A stretch of 64,000 nucleotides of DNA, from positions 312,501-376,500 of the forward strand of contig NZ_CP089518.1 in NCBI RefSeq assembly GCF_025917685.1, in the 5' to 3' direction. Below the pieces are notes generated by a model. That model was given only the letters and a program-made list of their open reading frames with translations. It was not told the origin of the DNA and searched no databases. Both the position numbers and the translations under genes were made by a program. The stretch comes from Bacillus cereus. GTDB lineage: Bacteria; Bacillota; Bacilli; Bacillales; Bacillaceae_G. This document shows positions 42,056 through 50,733 of the stretch, piece after piece (positions within the stretch are counted from its first letter, which is position 1; each line of letters starts with the position of its first letter).

Positions 42056-43442
42056 AAAAGTGTTATCACGTTTTGATGTTCTTTTCCTTGCGATAGGCGC
42101 CATGCTTGGATGGGGTTGGGTTGTACTCTCAGGGGATTGGGTTACATCGGCTGGTTCTATAGGGGCAGTTATTGCTTTCATTATAGGAGGATTACTTGTT
42201 ATTTTTGTGGGACTAACATATGCTGAACTTGCTTCTGCCATGCCGGAAACAGGTGGTGGTTTATTATATGTAAAAAAAGCATTTGGGAAAAAATCAGCAT
42301 TTATCGCATCGTGGGCAATGGTACTTGGATATGTATCAGTTGTTACTTTTGAAGCTGTTGCTTTACCAACAGTGGTAGATTATATATTGCCAAATTATCA
42401 AAGTATTTATTTATGGACGATAGGAGGCTGGGATGTATACTTGACGTGGGCGATGATTGGAATGGGTGGGGCATTACTTATTACAATCATTAACTACTTT
42501 GGTGTCAAAACAGCCGCTGTATTTCAAAGTATATTTACAATATTTATTGTAGCGACGGGCATTATGCTCGTTTTTGGATCTAGTTTTAACGGAGATACAA
42601 AAAATTTAGAGCCATTTTTTATAAATGGTGCAGGCGGAGTAATGGCTGTCCTTATAATGGTTCCATTTCTGTTTGTCGGATTTGATGTAATCCCGCAAGT
42701 AGCGGAAGAAGTGAATCTTCCATTTAAAGAAATCGGAAAACTTTTAATATTCTCTGTTGTTTGTGCGGTCGTATTCTATCTACTTATTACAGTTGGAGTT
42801 TCGATGGCATTAGATCAAAACGCACTCTTGAATACGAAATTGGCAACTGCTGATGCGATGGGAGTAGTTTTTGGATCGAAAATATTTGCGAATATTTTAA
42901 TCTTTGGCGGGCTAGCTGGAATTGTTACAAGTTGGAATGCTTTTATCATTGGAGGTAGTCGTGTGTTATATGCGATGGCTAAAAATGAAATGATTCCAGC
43001 TTGGTTTGGAAAAGTGCATCCGAAATATAAAACACCTACTAATGCGATTATGTTCCTAGGGATGCTATCATTTTTTGCTCCGTTACTTGGAAGACCAGCA
43101 CTTGTATGGATTGTAAATGCAGGTGGACTTGGGATTGTTGTTTCATATTTATTAGTTAGTTTATCATTTTTAAAGTTACGCAAAACAGAACCTAATATGG
43201 CTAGACCGTTTCGCGTGAAGAATGGAAAAGTAGTCGGGAGTATAGCAGTAATATTAAGTATTGGTTTTATTTTATTGTATATGCCAGGTATGCCTGCTGC
43301 ATTAATTTGGCCGTACGAATGGCTAATGGTGTTAGGGTGGACGATTTTAGGTGGTTATTTCTTTATGAGAATGCTGTTTGATAAGTATAAGAACAATTCT
43401 AATGAGAATGAAGATATAGAGGAGGAAGAAAACATTGGATAA
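42033..43442 (+). CDS. APC-family amino acid permease (probable GABA permease)
   Basis: A 469-aa transporter with twelve probable helices; LFLAIGAMLGWGWVVLSGDW in helix 1 is the unwound substrate-binding motif of the amino acid-polyamine-organocation superfamily. The start is TTG at 42033 inside gabR, with GAGGAGG upstream. Position between gabR and gabD suggests GABA import, which is inferred only from context; the family also carries other amino acids. Ends in an acidic tail (NENEDIEEEENIG) overlapping gabD by eight bases. Confidence 0.88.
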   Translation: MEEKKELKKVLSRFDVLFLAIGAMLGWGWVVLSGDWVTSAGSIGAVIAFIIGGLLVIFVGLTYAELASAMPETGGGLLYVKKAFGKKSAFIASWAMVLGYVSVVTFEAVALPTVVDYILPNYQSIYLWTIGGWDVYLTWAMIGMGGALLITIINYFGVKTAAVFQSIFTIFIVATGIMLVFGSSFNGDTKNLEPFFINGAGGVMAVLIMVPFLFVGFDVIPQVAEEVNLPFKEIGKLLIFSVVCAVVFYLLITVGVSMALDQNALLNTKLATADAMGVVFGSKIFANILIFGGLAGIVTSWNAFIIGGSRVLYAMAKNEMIPAWFGKVHPKYKTPTNAIMFLGMLSFFAPLLGRPALVWIVNAGGLGIVVSYLLVSLSFLKLRKTEPNMARPFRVKNGKVVGSIAVILSIGFILLYMPGMPAALIWPYEWLMVLGWTILGGYFFMRMLFDKYKNNSNENEDIEEEENIG

Positions 43443-44886
43443 AAAAGCGACGTTCGTAAACTTAGAGAAAAAGGCGATGTATATAAATGGTGAGTGGATT
43501 ACACTGCAAGAACAAATCGAAGTGAATAATCCAGCAACAAAGGAAGTATTTGCAACTGTACCAAAGGGCGGGATTATAGAGGCAAAGCAGGCAGTTGATG
43601 CTGCACATGAAGCTTTTAAATCATGGTCAAAATTAACTGCAGCAGATCGTGCAGTAAAGTTAAAAAAATGGTTCACACTCATTGATGAAAATAAAGAAGA
43701 AATTGCAGCAATCATGACGAGAGAACAAGGAAAGCCGTTCGCAGAAGCACTTGGTGAAGTAAATTATGCAAATAGTTTTGTTGAATGGTACGCAGAAGAA
43801 GGAAAGAGAATATACGGTGAAATGATTCCTGCTTCTCATCCGAATAAACGTATTTTAGTTATGAAGCAACCAGTTGGGGTTATGGCAGCTATTACACCAT
43901 GGAACTTCCCAGCTGCTATGATTACGAGAAAGGTAGCTCCAGCGCTTGCAGCGGGCTGTACAGCGGTTGTGAAACCAGCGAGTCAAACACCATTAACGGC
44001 ATTGAAGTTAGTTGAATTAGCACATGAAGCAGACATTCCAAAAGGTGTAATAAATATTGTAACAGGTAGTGCAAAAGCAATTGCTGATACGTGGATGGAA
44101 GATGAGCGTGTCCGAAAGGTTTCCTTTACAGGATCAACTGAAATTGGGAAAGAATTAATGGCTAGCGCTGCACAAACGATGAAAAAGGTTTCACTTGAGT
44201 TAGGTGGTCATGCTCCATTTATTGTTATGAATGATGCTGATTTAGATAAGGCGGTAGAAGCGGTAATCGGTTCGAAATTCCGTAACGCAGGACAAACGTG
44301 TATATGTACAAACCGCGTCTTCGTTCAAGAAGAAGTGTACGAAGAATTTGCAGGAAAGTTCACAAAAGCTGTAGAGCAGCTTAAAGTTGGAGACGGATTC
44401 GGCGAAGGAACAACTGTAGGGCCACTTATTGATGCGAATGCAATTTCGAAAGTACAAGAACATATTGAAGATGCAATTCAAAAGGGTGGAGAAGTTTTAT
44501 ACGGTGGCCATAAATTTACAGAGTTAGATGGATATTTCATTCAGCCGACAGTAATTGGATTGGCAAATGACACGATGCTTTGTATGAATGAAGAAACATT
44601 TGGACCGGTTGCACCAGTTGCGAAATTTAAAACGGTTGAAGAAGTAATCGAACGTGCAAATAATACACCATATGGCTTGGCTGCTTATATTTTCACAAAA
44701 GATATTAGTCAGGCATTCCAAATTAGCGAAGCATTAGAGTACGGAATTATCGGCTTAAATGATGGACTTCCATCAGTTGCACAAGCACCATTTGGTGGCT
44801 TTAAAGAAAGTGGTATCGGCCGTGAAGGAGGCCATTTCGGTATCGAGGAATATTTAGAAATTAAATATATTTCGTTAGGGCTATAA
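43435..44886 (+). CDS. gabD: succinate-semialdehyde dehydrogenase
   Basis: An aldehyde dehydrogenase (483 aa) that oxidises succinate semialdehyde from GabT to succinate, feeding the TCA cycle. ITPWNFPAAMITRK (cofactor), FTGSTEIGKEL, SLELGGHAPFIV with the general base Glu255, and GQTCICTNRVF with catalytic Cys289 are seen; the CxC arrangement is that of NADP-type GabD enzymes. TTG start at 43435 behind GAGGAGG, overlapping the permease end. It completes the GABA shunt enzymes beside gabT. Confidence 0.93.
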   Translation: MDKKATFVNLEKKAMYINGEWITLQEQIEVNNPATKEVFATVPKGGIIEAKQAVDAAHEAFKSWSKLTAADRAVKLKKWFTLIDENKEEIAAIMTREQGKPFAEALGEVNYANSFVEWYAEEGKRIYGEMIPASHPNKRILVMKQPVGVMAAITPWNFPAAMITRKVAPALAAGCTAVVKPASQTPLTALKLVELAHEADIPKGVINIVTGSAKAIADTWMEDERVRKVSFTGSTEIGKELMASAAQTMKKVSLELGGHAPFIVMNDADLDKAVEAVIGSKFRNAGQTCICTNRVFVQEEVYEEFAGKFTKAVEQLKVGDGFGEGTTVGPLIDANAISKVQEHIEDAIQKGGEVLYGGHKFTELDGYFIQPTVIGLANDTMLCMNEETFGPVAPVAKFKTVEEVIERANNTPYGLAAYIFTKDISQAFQISEALEYGIIGLNDGLPSVAQAPFGGFKESGIGREGGHFGIEEYLEIKYISLGL

Positions 44887-44891
44887 GTAGT

Positions 44892-44935
44892 ATACTAGAA
44901 TCTCTATAAGGTAACAGAGAAGGAGATTCTAGTAT
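44892..44935 (+). promoter_or_regulatory. long stem covering the SMR ribosome site
   Basis: ATACTAGAATCTC (44892-44904) pairs perfectly with 44923-44935, which includes most of the GGAG ribosome site and the AT of the SMR start codon (44934). The loop is 18 nt. Without a T-run it is not a terminator; it would hide the start from ribosomes. Confidence 0.6.
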
Positions 44936-45257
44936 GGTATATTGGCTATTATTACTCGTAACAATTATTTTTGAAGTAGCTGGAACAATTGCGATGAAAT
45001 TATCGAACGGTTTAACAAAGCCCGTTCCAAGTGTACTTATTTTTGTATTCTATGGAATTTGTTTCAGCGTGTTTGCTATCGTTGTTAAAAAGATTCATTT
45101 AAGCATTGCCTATGCAATTTGGTCTGGTGTGGGAACACTACTTATTACGATTATTAGTGTGTATTTCTTTAAAGAGCATATTAACTTATTCCAAGCGTGT
45201 TGTATTCTTTTTATTGTTTTAGGAGTAATTGGACTTAAAGTTTCATCAGCATCATGA
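44934..45257 (+). CDS. small multidrug resistance (SMR) family transporter
   Basis: A 107-aa protein with four membrane helices. Glu14 in IIFEVAGTIAMKLSNG is the essential proton/substrate carboxylate of the EmrE family, and SIAYAIWSGVGTLLITIISVYFF-type helix 3 (here residues 59-80, given in part) is typical. It works as a dual-topology dimer exporting cations; whether it is a quaternary-ammonium or guanidinium exporter is not decided by sequence. It starts 47 bases after gabD, inside a hairpin that can sequester the start. Confidence 0.88.
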   Translation: MVYWLLLLVTIIFEVAGTIAMKLSNGLTKPVPSVLIFVFYGICFSVFAIVVKKIHLSIAYAIWSGVGTLLITIISVYFFKEHINLFQACCILFIVLGVIGLKVSSAS

Positions 45258-45290
45258 AAGCTATCTTTTGTAGAAGATAGCTTTTTTCTT
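45256..45290 (+). terminator. SMR gene terminator
   Basis: GAAAGCTATCTT / AAGATAGCTTTTTTC with a TTGTAG loop. Confidence 0.88.
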
Positions 45291-45349
45291 TGTCACAATT
45301 TATATCAGCGATTTTTGAAATATATTGATGTGCCGGAAAAAACGACATA

Positions 45350-45387
45350 ATAAAAGGAGGCTGCCCATTGGGGGAGCCTCCTTTTAT
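45350..45387 (-). terminator. ampS terminator
   Basis: ATAAAAGGAGGCT / AGCCTCCTTTTAT around a 12-base loop; on the minus strand the T-rich side follows the ampS stop. Confidence 0.75.
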
Positions 45388-45388
45388 A

Positions 45389-46618
45389 TTAAAACGCCCA
45401 GTTACCTTTACGGAAAATCGGCTCATGTCTTCCATCGGCTGTAATACCATCGATATCAAGCTCAGCTGATCCGATCATGAAGTCATTGTGTGTAATACTA
45501 GCGTTCGCACCATTTTCAGCAAGTTCGTCTTTAGACATTGTTTTTCCACCAACTAAGTTAAATGCATAAGCATTTCCGATTGCAAGGTGGCAAGATGCGT
45601 TTTCATCAAATAGCGTATTGTAGAATAAAATATTTGTGTTCGAAATTGGTGAATCATGAGGCACTAAAGCAACCTCGCCTAAGAAGTGAGAGCCTTCATC
45701 TGTTTCTACTAAATGTTTTAAAGCTTCTTCTCCATCTTCTGCTTTGTAGTCTACGATACGTCCGTTTTCAAATGTTAACGTGAAGTTATCGATAATGTTG
45801 CCTGCAAATGCTAACGGTTTTGTGCTAGACACTTGGCCGTTTACACCTGTTTTAAGTGGCATTGTAAATACTTCTTCAGTTGGAATGTTAGCCATAAATG
45901 GTACGTTCTTTTCATTTAGGCTACCAGCACCAGCCCATATATGCTTTTCTGGAAGTTCGATCGTTAAATCTGTTCCAGGCCCTGTATAGTGAAGAGCTTT
46001 ATAATGCTTTTCGTTTAAGTAATCAACTTTTGTATGTAGCGTTTCGTCATGTTCTTTCCATGCTTCCACAGGATTTTCTAAATCAGCACGAGTAGCTTTG
46101 AAGATAGCATCCCATAGTTTTGCTTCCTGCTCTTCTGGTGCTACGTCAGGGAATACTTTTGCAGCCCATTCTTTTGTTGGAACAGAAATTACACACCAGC
46201 TTACTTTATCTGCTTGTACATAATCACGGTATACTTTCATTGCTTCTCCGGCTACTTTATGAGCAGTTGCGATACGCGTTGATTCTACGCCTTTTAATAA
46301 ATCAGGGTTTTCTGCATAAATAGACATAAATGCAGCGCCTTCTTTTGCTAATTCTTCACGAGCATGTGCTTTCCAAGATGGGAACTCAGCGAAAGCTTCT
46401 TCAGGAGCTAGATCGAACTTTAAGCGTGTTAACGTCTCATCATTCCAATCAACATATACGTGTTTTGCACCAGATTTATATGCTTTTTCTGTAACGAGGC
46501 GTACAAATTGTACAGCTTCAAGAGGTGCACTAATTGATAAAGTTTGTCCAGGTTGAATATTAACACCAACATTGACTGCAAGGGCAGCATACTTCTCTAA
46601 CGTTTGTTCAAATGACAT
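45389..46618 (-). CDS. ampS: aminopeptidase, M29 (thermophilic) family
   Basis: A 409-aa metallo-aminopeptidase like B. subtilis AmpS. Begins MSFEQTLEKYAALAVNVGVNIQ-type sequence; the C-terminal half has the metal ligand segments EVALVPHDSPI, NTLFDENASCHLAIGNAY (Glu and His) and THNDFMIGS. The ATG at 46618 follows AAAGGAG; a longer frame adds an unlikely hydrophobic extension across the promoter region. Single gene with its own terminator. Confidence 0.92.
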   Translation of the reverse strand: MSFEQTLEKYAALAVNVGVNIQPGQTLSISAPLEAVQFVRLVTEKAYKSGAKHVYVDWNDETLTRLKFDLAPEEAFAEFPSWKAHAREELAKEGAAFMSIYAENPDLLKGVESTRIATAHKVAGEAMKVYRDYVQADKVSWCVISVPTKEWAAKVFPDVAPEEQEAKLWDAIFKATRADLENPVEAWKEHDETLHTKVDYLNEKHYKALHYTGPGTDLTIELPEKHIWAGAGSLNEKNVPFMANIPTEEVFTMPLKTGVNGQVSSTKPLAFAGNIIDNFTLTFENGRIVDYKAEDGEEALKHLVETDEGSHFLGEVALVPHDSPISNTNILFYNTLFDENASCHLAIGNAYAFNLVGGKTMSKDELAENGANASITHNDFMIGSAELDIDGITADGRHEPIFRKGNWAF

Positions 46619-46695
46619 ATGTATAATCTCCTTTAGTTTGAAAGATTTCTTACTATATATAATACAAGAAAATTCTAAAAATATATATAAATATA

Positions 46696-46732
46696 AAGTA
46701 AAAAGAGAGCTCAAAATGTATTGAGCTCTCAC
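46696..46732 (-). terminator. terminator of the deacetylase gene
   Basis: GAGAGCTCAA / TTGAGCTCTC around a six-base loop, followed on the minus strand by TTTTTAC. Confidence 0.88.
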
Positions 46733-46734
46733 AG

Positions 46735-47817
46735 TTATTTAATGGAAGAAGCAAACTGTTCAACTGTAGTTGTATGGTGTATGCGAACGCGCTTCATTTT
46801 TAACAGCTCATCTGGTTCGCCCTTTGTAATGAACTGTCCAGGCTTCGTTGTCGTTGCAAATTGATAGTATTTCTTCGTTTCTGCGACGACTTTATCATCT
46901 ACATGACCGAATGGATAAGCAATTGCGATAACAGGCTTACCAGTTATTTTTTCTAGCTTTTCTTTTGATCCTTTTAACTCTTCTTCATAGTTTGTAATTT
47001 TCGGCAAGTCAGCGTGTGTTGCTGTGTGAGATTGTACAGAGAAAATGCCGGAACCAACCATTTCTTTTATTTCAGATGTAGAAAGAGCTCCTTCTACATC
47101 AACATTATCAACAATCATATATTCTGTTGCCGCTGGTTTAAATGTATCGTCTTTTAGTTTTTGTAAAACATGAAATGCATTCATATTATTTTTCATACCG
47201 TCATCAAATGTAACGAAAATCGGCTTGTTTACTTTATTTATATCGCCCCAGCGTTCAAACGTTAACAATGTATAACCATTTTCTTTTAAATATTTCATTT
47301 GTGCTTCAAAGTTAGCTGGAGATACGAATAAATCTTTAATACCTTGTCCGTGGTAATCATCAATTGCATGATACATAAGAACAGGAATTTTTTGCTCGAA
47401 AGTTATAGTAGACTTTGTAAGCGGAATAGTTTTCCCATCCTCTTTTATCCCTAATGCTTCAATTTGATATTCCCCACGTTTTCCTTCAAATTCCTTTATG
47501 TCAAAAGGAATAGTGAATTGTTTCTCCTTTTCCTTAGAAGAAAAAGATTTAGTATTTTCTTTTCCATCAGCAGTGCGCCAAATTTTATATTGTACTTCGG
47601 TTAAAGAATCCTTTATGTCCGTAATATGAATATTTACGTTTGTAGATTCGTGCGTAATTGGATTATAAGAAATTTTACCTTGTTCTTGCACGGTCTCTTC
47701 TTGTTTCTTAACTTCTTGAACCTTTTTCTCTTTTTTAGGTTCTGGACTTACATTGCTAGTACTACATCCTGCTAGAATGGCAGATGTACATAAAGCAATT
47801 GCTGCGTATTTTTTCAT
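46735..47817 (-). CDS. polysaccharide deacetylase-family lipoprotein
   Basis: A 360-aa surface lipoprotein. Signal peptide MKKYAAIALCTSAILAGC with lipobox Cys18; a charged linker (PEPKKEKKVQEVKKQEE) follows, then a beta-rich middle domain, and from about residue 145 a NodB (CE4) domain: motif 1 VFVTFDDGMKNN (metal Asp pair) and motif 2 SHTATHADL (HxxxH). It probably deacetylates cell-wall or capsule sugars, as several homologues do in this group. Good AAGGTG site. Single gene. Confidence 0.88.
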   Translation of the reverse strand: MKKYAAIALCTSAILAGCSTSNVSPEPKKEKKVQEVKKQEETVQEQGKISYNPITHESTNVNIHITDIKDSLTEVQYKIWRTADGKENTKSFSSKEKEKQFTIPFDIKEFEGKRGEYQIEALGIKEDGKTIPLTKSTITFEQKIPVLMYHAIDDYHGQGIKDLFVSPANFEAQMKYLKENGYTLLTFERWGDINKVNKPIFVTFDDGMKNNMNAFHVLQKLKDDTFKPAATEYMIVDNVDVEGALSTSEIKEMVGSGIFSVQSHTATHADLPKITNYEEELKGSKEKLEKITGKPVIAIAYPFGHVDDKVVAETKKYYQFATTTKPGQFITKGEPDELLKMKRVRIHHTTTVEQFASSIK

Positions 47818-47856
47818 GAAATCACCTTCTATTGTATATTATGGTGCATGCTTACA

Positions 47857-47892
47857 TTAAAATCCCCACCGCTATAAGAGTGGTGGGGATAT
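47857..47892 (-). terminator. terminator of the 57-aa gene
   Basis: ATCCCCACC / GGTGGGGAT with an 11-base loop and a short TTTT tail on the minus strand. Confidence 0.65.
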
Positions 47893-47965
47893 ACCCTTGT
47901 TCATCATATCATTTGAAGAAAATGAGGGGAATATGATTTTTAGGAGGAGCTATTAGAGCGAAAGA

Positions 47966-48139
47966 TTAGTGACTTTGAATAGAGGTATTCTTTCGTTTCT
48001 TATTAGAATTGATAATAATATAACCGACTACAAAAATAAGAGGAATAATGAAGACATAGATCGGCATTCCCCATATATAATAACTTTTCATGCTTAAAAC
48101 TAGTAAATGTAAGAAGTCGAAAAGAGCGTGGGCTTTCAT
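47966..48139 (-). CDS. 57-aa membrane protein, unknown
   Basis: A small protein with one clear membrane helix (about residues 27-47, GMPIYVFIIPLIFVVGYIIIN), a hydrophobic N-terminal stretch and a basic tail NKKRKN. Start ATG at 48139, behind GGAGG. No family recognised. Coding status rests on the ribosome site, the helix and the terminator behind it. Confidence 0.55.
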   Translation of the reverse strand: MKAHALFDFLHLLVLSMKSYYIWGMPIYVFIIPLIFVVGYIIINSNKKRKNTSIQSH

Positions 48140-48245
48140 AGTATCCTCCAATGTGTTTTTTTACAAATTATAACATTGCACATTTGTGATTTGTATATTT
48201 TGGTAAATGATTTAAGCTAATTTTAAAGTAAGAGGAAGGTTTATT

Positions 48246-48265
48246 AATATGCAATTTTGCATATT
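48246..48265. promoter_or_regulatory. 20-bp perfect palindrome upstream of a lipoprotein gene
   Basis: AATATGCAATTTTGCATATT is a perfect palindrome about 36 bp upstream of TATAAT (48302-48307), the likely -10 of the lipoprotein gene at 48359. Position suits an activator or repressor site. Confidence 0.45.
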
Positions 48266-48358
48266 TAGAGTAGTTTCTATTAAAATATCAGGATCTTAAA
48301 CTATAATAAGAAACGCTATAAATGAAAGTAATACTGATGTACGGAGTGGAGAACAGAA

Positions 48359-49066
48359 ATGAAATATAAAAAAATAGTATATATTCTGCTCATATCGTTA
48401 TTCATAGTTGGTTGCCAAAGTGAAGTGAGTAAGGCGAATAGTGTGGAAGAGTATATTCCGAAGCATCTGATGAATGCGGAAGTTACGGCGGATATTATGA
48501 CGATTGAGATGGATCGCGATACCCGTAAAAAAGTAGAGGCTATTACTAAAAAAATGAGAAATTATGTGGAGAATGATCAAGAATGGTATGTAAACTACAT
48601 ATCGGGGCATATAGATAAGCAGGTGAAGCCTTATCATCCGAATTTTGGTGTTACGGAAGAAGAATATAATTTTTTTAGGAACGCTGTTGAGAATAGTAGT
48701 TTATCTAATACAAGTGATGGAAAGCTGCAATTTAAACAAAAAAGTAACCATGAGATAGAAATTGTTTCAAGTGAAAATCTAGAGCTATTTCAAAATATAG
48801 TAATTGATACGGAGAAAAATATAGTAAAAACTTCGTTTGGAGAATGTCAGTATGTTGGAGAAGAGAAAACACCTTTGGAACAAAAGATAACGGGGCCCTG
48901 GCATGGCAAGCAATGGATGCTAAAAGAACAAAATTTAATTTACTTATTTTCTTTGGGTAAGCTTGAAGGAGAGAATAAATCCATTATTGATATTTCAGTA
49001 AAAGGCATACACGAAGGAAAACTTATTAGTAAAGAGGAAGTAGTTGAATTTCGTTCGGTTTCATAA
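48359..49066 (+). CDS. lipoprotein of unknown function
   Basis: A 235-aa protein with a lipoprotein signal peptide (MKYKKIVYILLISLFIVGC, Cys19). The mature part is hydrophilic with no cysteine-rich or catalytic motif I can recognise. Starts after GGAGTGGAG; TATAAT at 48302-48307 may be its -10. It is a single gene with its own terminator. Surface location is the only safe statement. Confidence 0.75.
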   Translation: MKYKKIVYILLISLFIVGCQSEVSKANSVEEYIPKHLMNAEVTADIMTIEMDRDTRKKVEAITKKMRNYVENDQEWYVNYISGHIDKQVKPYHPNFGVTEEEYNFFRNAVENSSLSNTSDGKLQFKQKSNHEIEIVSSENLELFQNIVIDTEKNIVKTSFGECQYVGEEKTPLEQKITGPWHGKQWMLKEQNLIYLFSLGKLEGENKSIIDISVKGIHEGKLISKEEVVEFRSVS

Positions 49067-49072
49067 AGAATC

Positions 49073-49113
49073 AAAAAATCACCTTACTTAAACAAGTAAG
49101 GTGATTTTTTATT
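49073..49113. terminator. bidirectional terminator between the lipoprotein gene and nupC
   Basis: AAAATCACCTTACTT / AAGTAAGGTGATTTT with a four-base loop, flanked by A-run and T-run, so it serves both convergent genes. Confidence 0.9.
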
Positions 49114-50308
49114 AAATAAACAATCCAGCGATTGTTGCAGATAAAATAGAAGCAAGTGTTGATGCAAATAGCATTTTCCAACCGAATTTTGATACGATGC
49201 TTCCTTGCTTTTCAGAAAGGGCACGGATTGTACCAACGATTGCACCAATTTGGCTAATACTTGCAAAGCTAATTAAGAATACAGTAACGATTCCAACTGT
49301 ACGTGGATCTAATGTTGCAGCAGCGCCTTTTAAATCAAGGATTGCTACGAATTCATTTAAGACAATCTTTGTACCCATAATACCACCAGCTGGGATAATA
49401 TCATGAACTGGGATACCCATTAAGAATGCGAATGGAGCAAGTATATAACCGAAGATTTGTTGTAAAGTAACAGCATATCCCATTGCACCTGAAGCTGCGC
49501 TGATTACGTAGTTTACAACTTCCATAACACCGATAAAGGCGATCATTAATGCGGCAACGATACCAGCTACTTTTAAACCATCAAGCGCACCGTTAATCAT
49601 TGCACCGATAAAGCTGTCTCCGAATAGAGTTCTATCAAATTTTTGAATCACTTCATCTTCCTTTTTCGTATCAACTGGTGTTAATAACGAACAAACGATT
49701 AAGCTTGAGAATAAGTTTAGTGGAAGAGCTGCTAGTACATATTTCGCATCTAACATCATTACGTACGATGCTGTAACAGAAGCAGAAACTGAGCTCATCG
49801 CAGAACAACAAATGATAAACATACGGTTTTTATTGAAATGTTGTAAATCATTTTTAATAACGATTAACGCTTCACTTGAACCGAAGAATACAGAGTTTAC
49901 TGCGTGGAATGATTCAACGCGTGGTAAACCAGTAATTTTTGAAATTACGCCGCCGACAACGCGAACGATGAATGGTAAAACACCTAAATAACTAAAGATA
50001 GAAAGTAGTGCTGAGAAAAATACGATAATTAATAATACATTTAAGAAAAAGACAAAATCTCTTTGAATTCCATTAAAGAGAAAATCGACACCTGTCGTAC
50101 CAAGTTTAATTAGTTTGTTGAAAACTTTACCAATGAAAACAATGATTTGTTGACCAATCTTTGTGCCAAACATAAACCAACCGATTAAAATTTGAAAACC
50201 AATCATAATAGCAATTGCACGGAAGTTGATTTTACTTTTGTTGTTTGACAAAGCAAAGCATAAACCTAAAACGACAAGAATGCCGATAATGCTCATTACG
50301 TATTGCAT
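49112..50308 (-). CDS. nupC: concentrative nucleoside transporter (NupC family)
   Basis: A 398-aa CNT-family nucleoside symporter with about ten helices. Visible family elements: FGSSEALIVIKNDLQHFNKNR-type re-entrant loop (about residues 150-170), MSSVSASVTASYVMML, and LNEFVAILDLKG in the second re-entrant half. It is preceded on the same strand by a guanine riboswitch and a terminator, so it probably imports purine nucleosides (guanosine/inosine) when guanine is low; that specificity is inferred from the control. Closest B. subtilis relatives are NupC/NupG-type proteins; the symbol is family-level. Confidence 0.85.
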   Translation of the reverse strand: MQYVMSIIGILVVLGLCFALSNNKSKINFRAIAIMIGFQILIGWFMFGTKIGQQIIVFIGKVFNKLIKLGTTGVDFLFNGIQRDFVFFLNVLLIIVFFSALLSIFSYLGVLPFIVRVVGGVISKITGLPRVESFHAVNSVFFGSSEALIVIKNDLQHFNKNRMFIICCSAMSSVSASVTASYVMMLDAKYVLAALPLNLFSSLIVCSLLTPVDTKKEDEVIQKFDRTLFGDSFIGAMINGALDGLKVAGIVAALMIAFIGVMEVVNYVISAASGAMGYAVTLQQIFGYILAPFAFLMGIPVHDIIPAGGIMGTKIVLNEFVAILDLKGAAATLDPRTVGIVTVFLISFASISQIGAIVGTIRALSEKQGSIVSKFGWKMLFASTLASILSATIAGLFI

Positions 50309-50430
50309 GTAGTTGCCCCTTTCAGAAGTTCGTATAAAGTTTGTACATAAAACGCTCGTTATATTACTAAAAATAAAATGAAGAGGTTTTATGTCATACG
50401 TAAGATGTCTGACCTTTTAGAAAAATGAAA

Positions 50431-50490
50431 ATAAAAAAAGACCCATATGGATTCACTTTCATCTATGAGAGAAAGCTAATCAATATGAGT
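50431..50490 (-). terminator. riboswitch-controlled terminator before nupC
   Basis: On the minus strand GACTCATATTGATTAGCTTTC pairs imperfectly with GAAAGTGAATCCATATGGGTC-type arm (50439-50459), followed by seven T residues. It is the expression platform of the aptamer at 50526-50594. Confidence 0.85.
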
Positions 50491-50525
50491 CCTTTTTTGC
50501 GCATAGGCTAATATTCATTAGTTTT

Positions 50526-50594
50526 CCCCATAGTCCAGCAATTTAAGGTTGCCGGGTAGAAACTCTCGATCCATATTATCAAGTATATATGAGG
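50526..50594 (-). ncRNA. guanine (purine) riboswitch of nupC
   Basis: On the minus strand: P1 CCTCATA/TATGGGG, GATAATATGG, GAGAGTTTCTACC, CGGCAACC and GCTGGACTATGG. The specificity base (50533) is C on the transcript, marking guanine recognition. It is the second aptamer of this class in the window, so uptake and synthesis of purines respond to the same ligand. Confidence 0.94.
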
Positions 50595-50733
50595 TAACAT
50601 CGTCCGTATTAAATTAGTAGTAGCGTAACATTACTAGAGAACTATCGTCAATAGCTTTTTTTCTTCCAATAGAAAAAGACCATATAAGTATGATAAAATG
50701 TAACGCAGTGTTATGAAAAAGAGAGGTCGGAAA

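Noticed and set aside
44887..44940. A guanidine riboswitch before the SMR gene
   Set aside because: None of the guanidine aptamer core motifs, including the ACGR loops of class II, are seen; only a simple stem is present.
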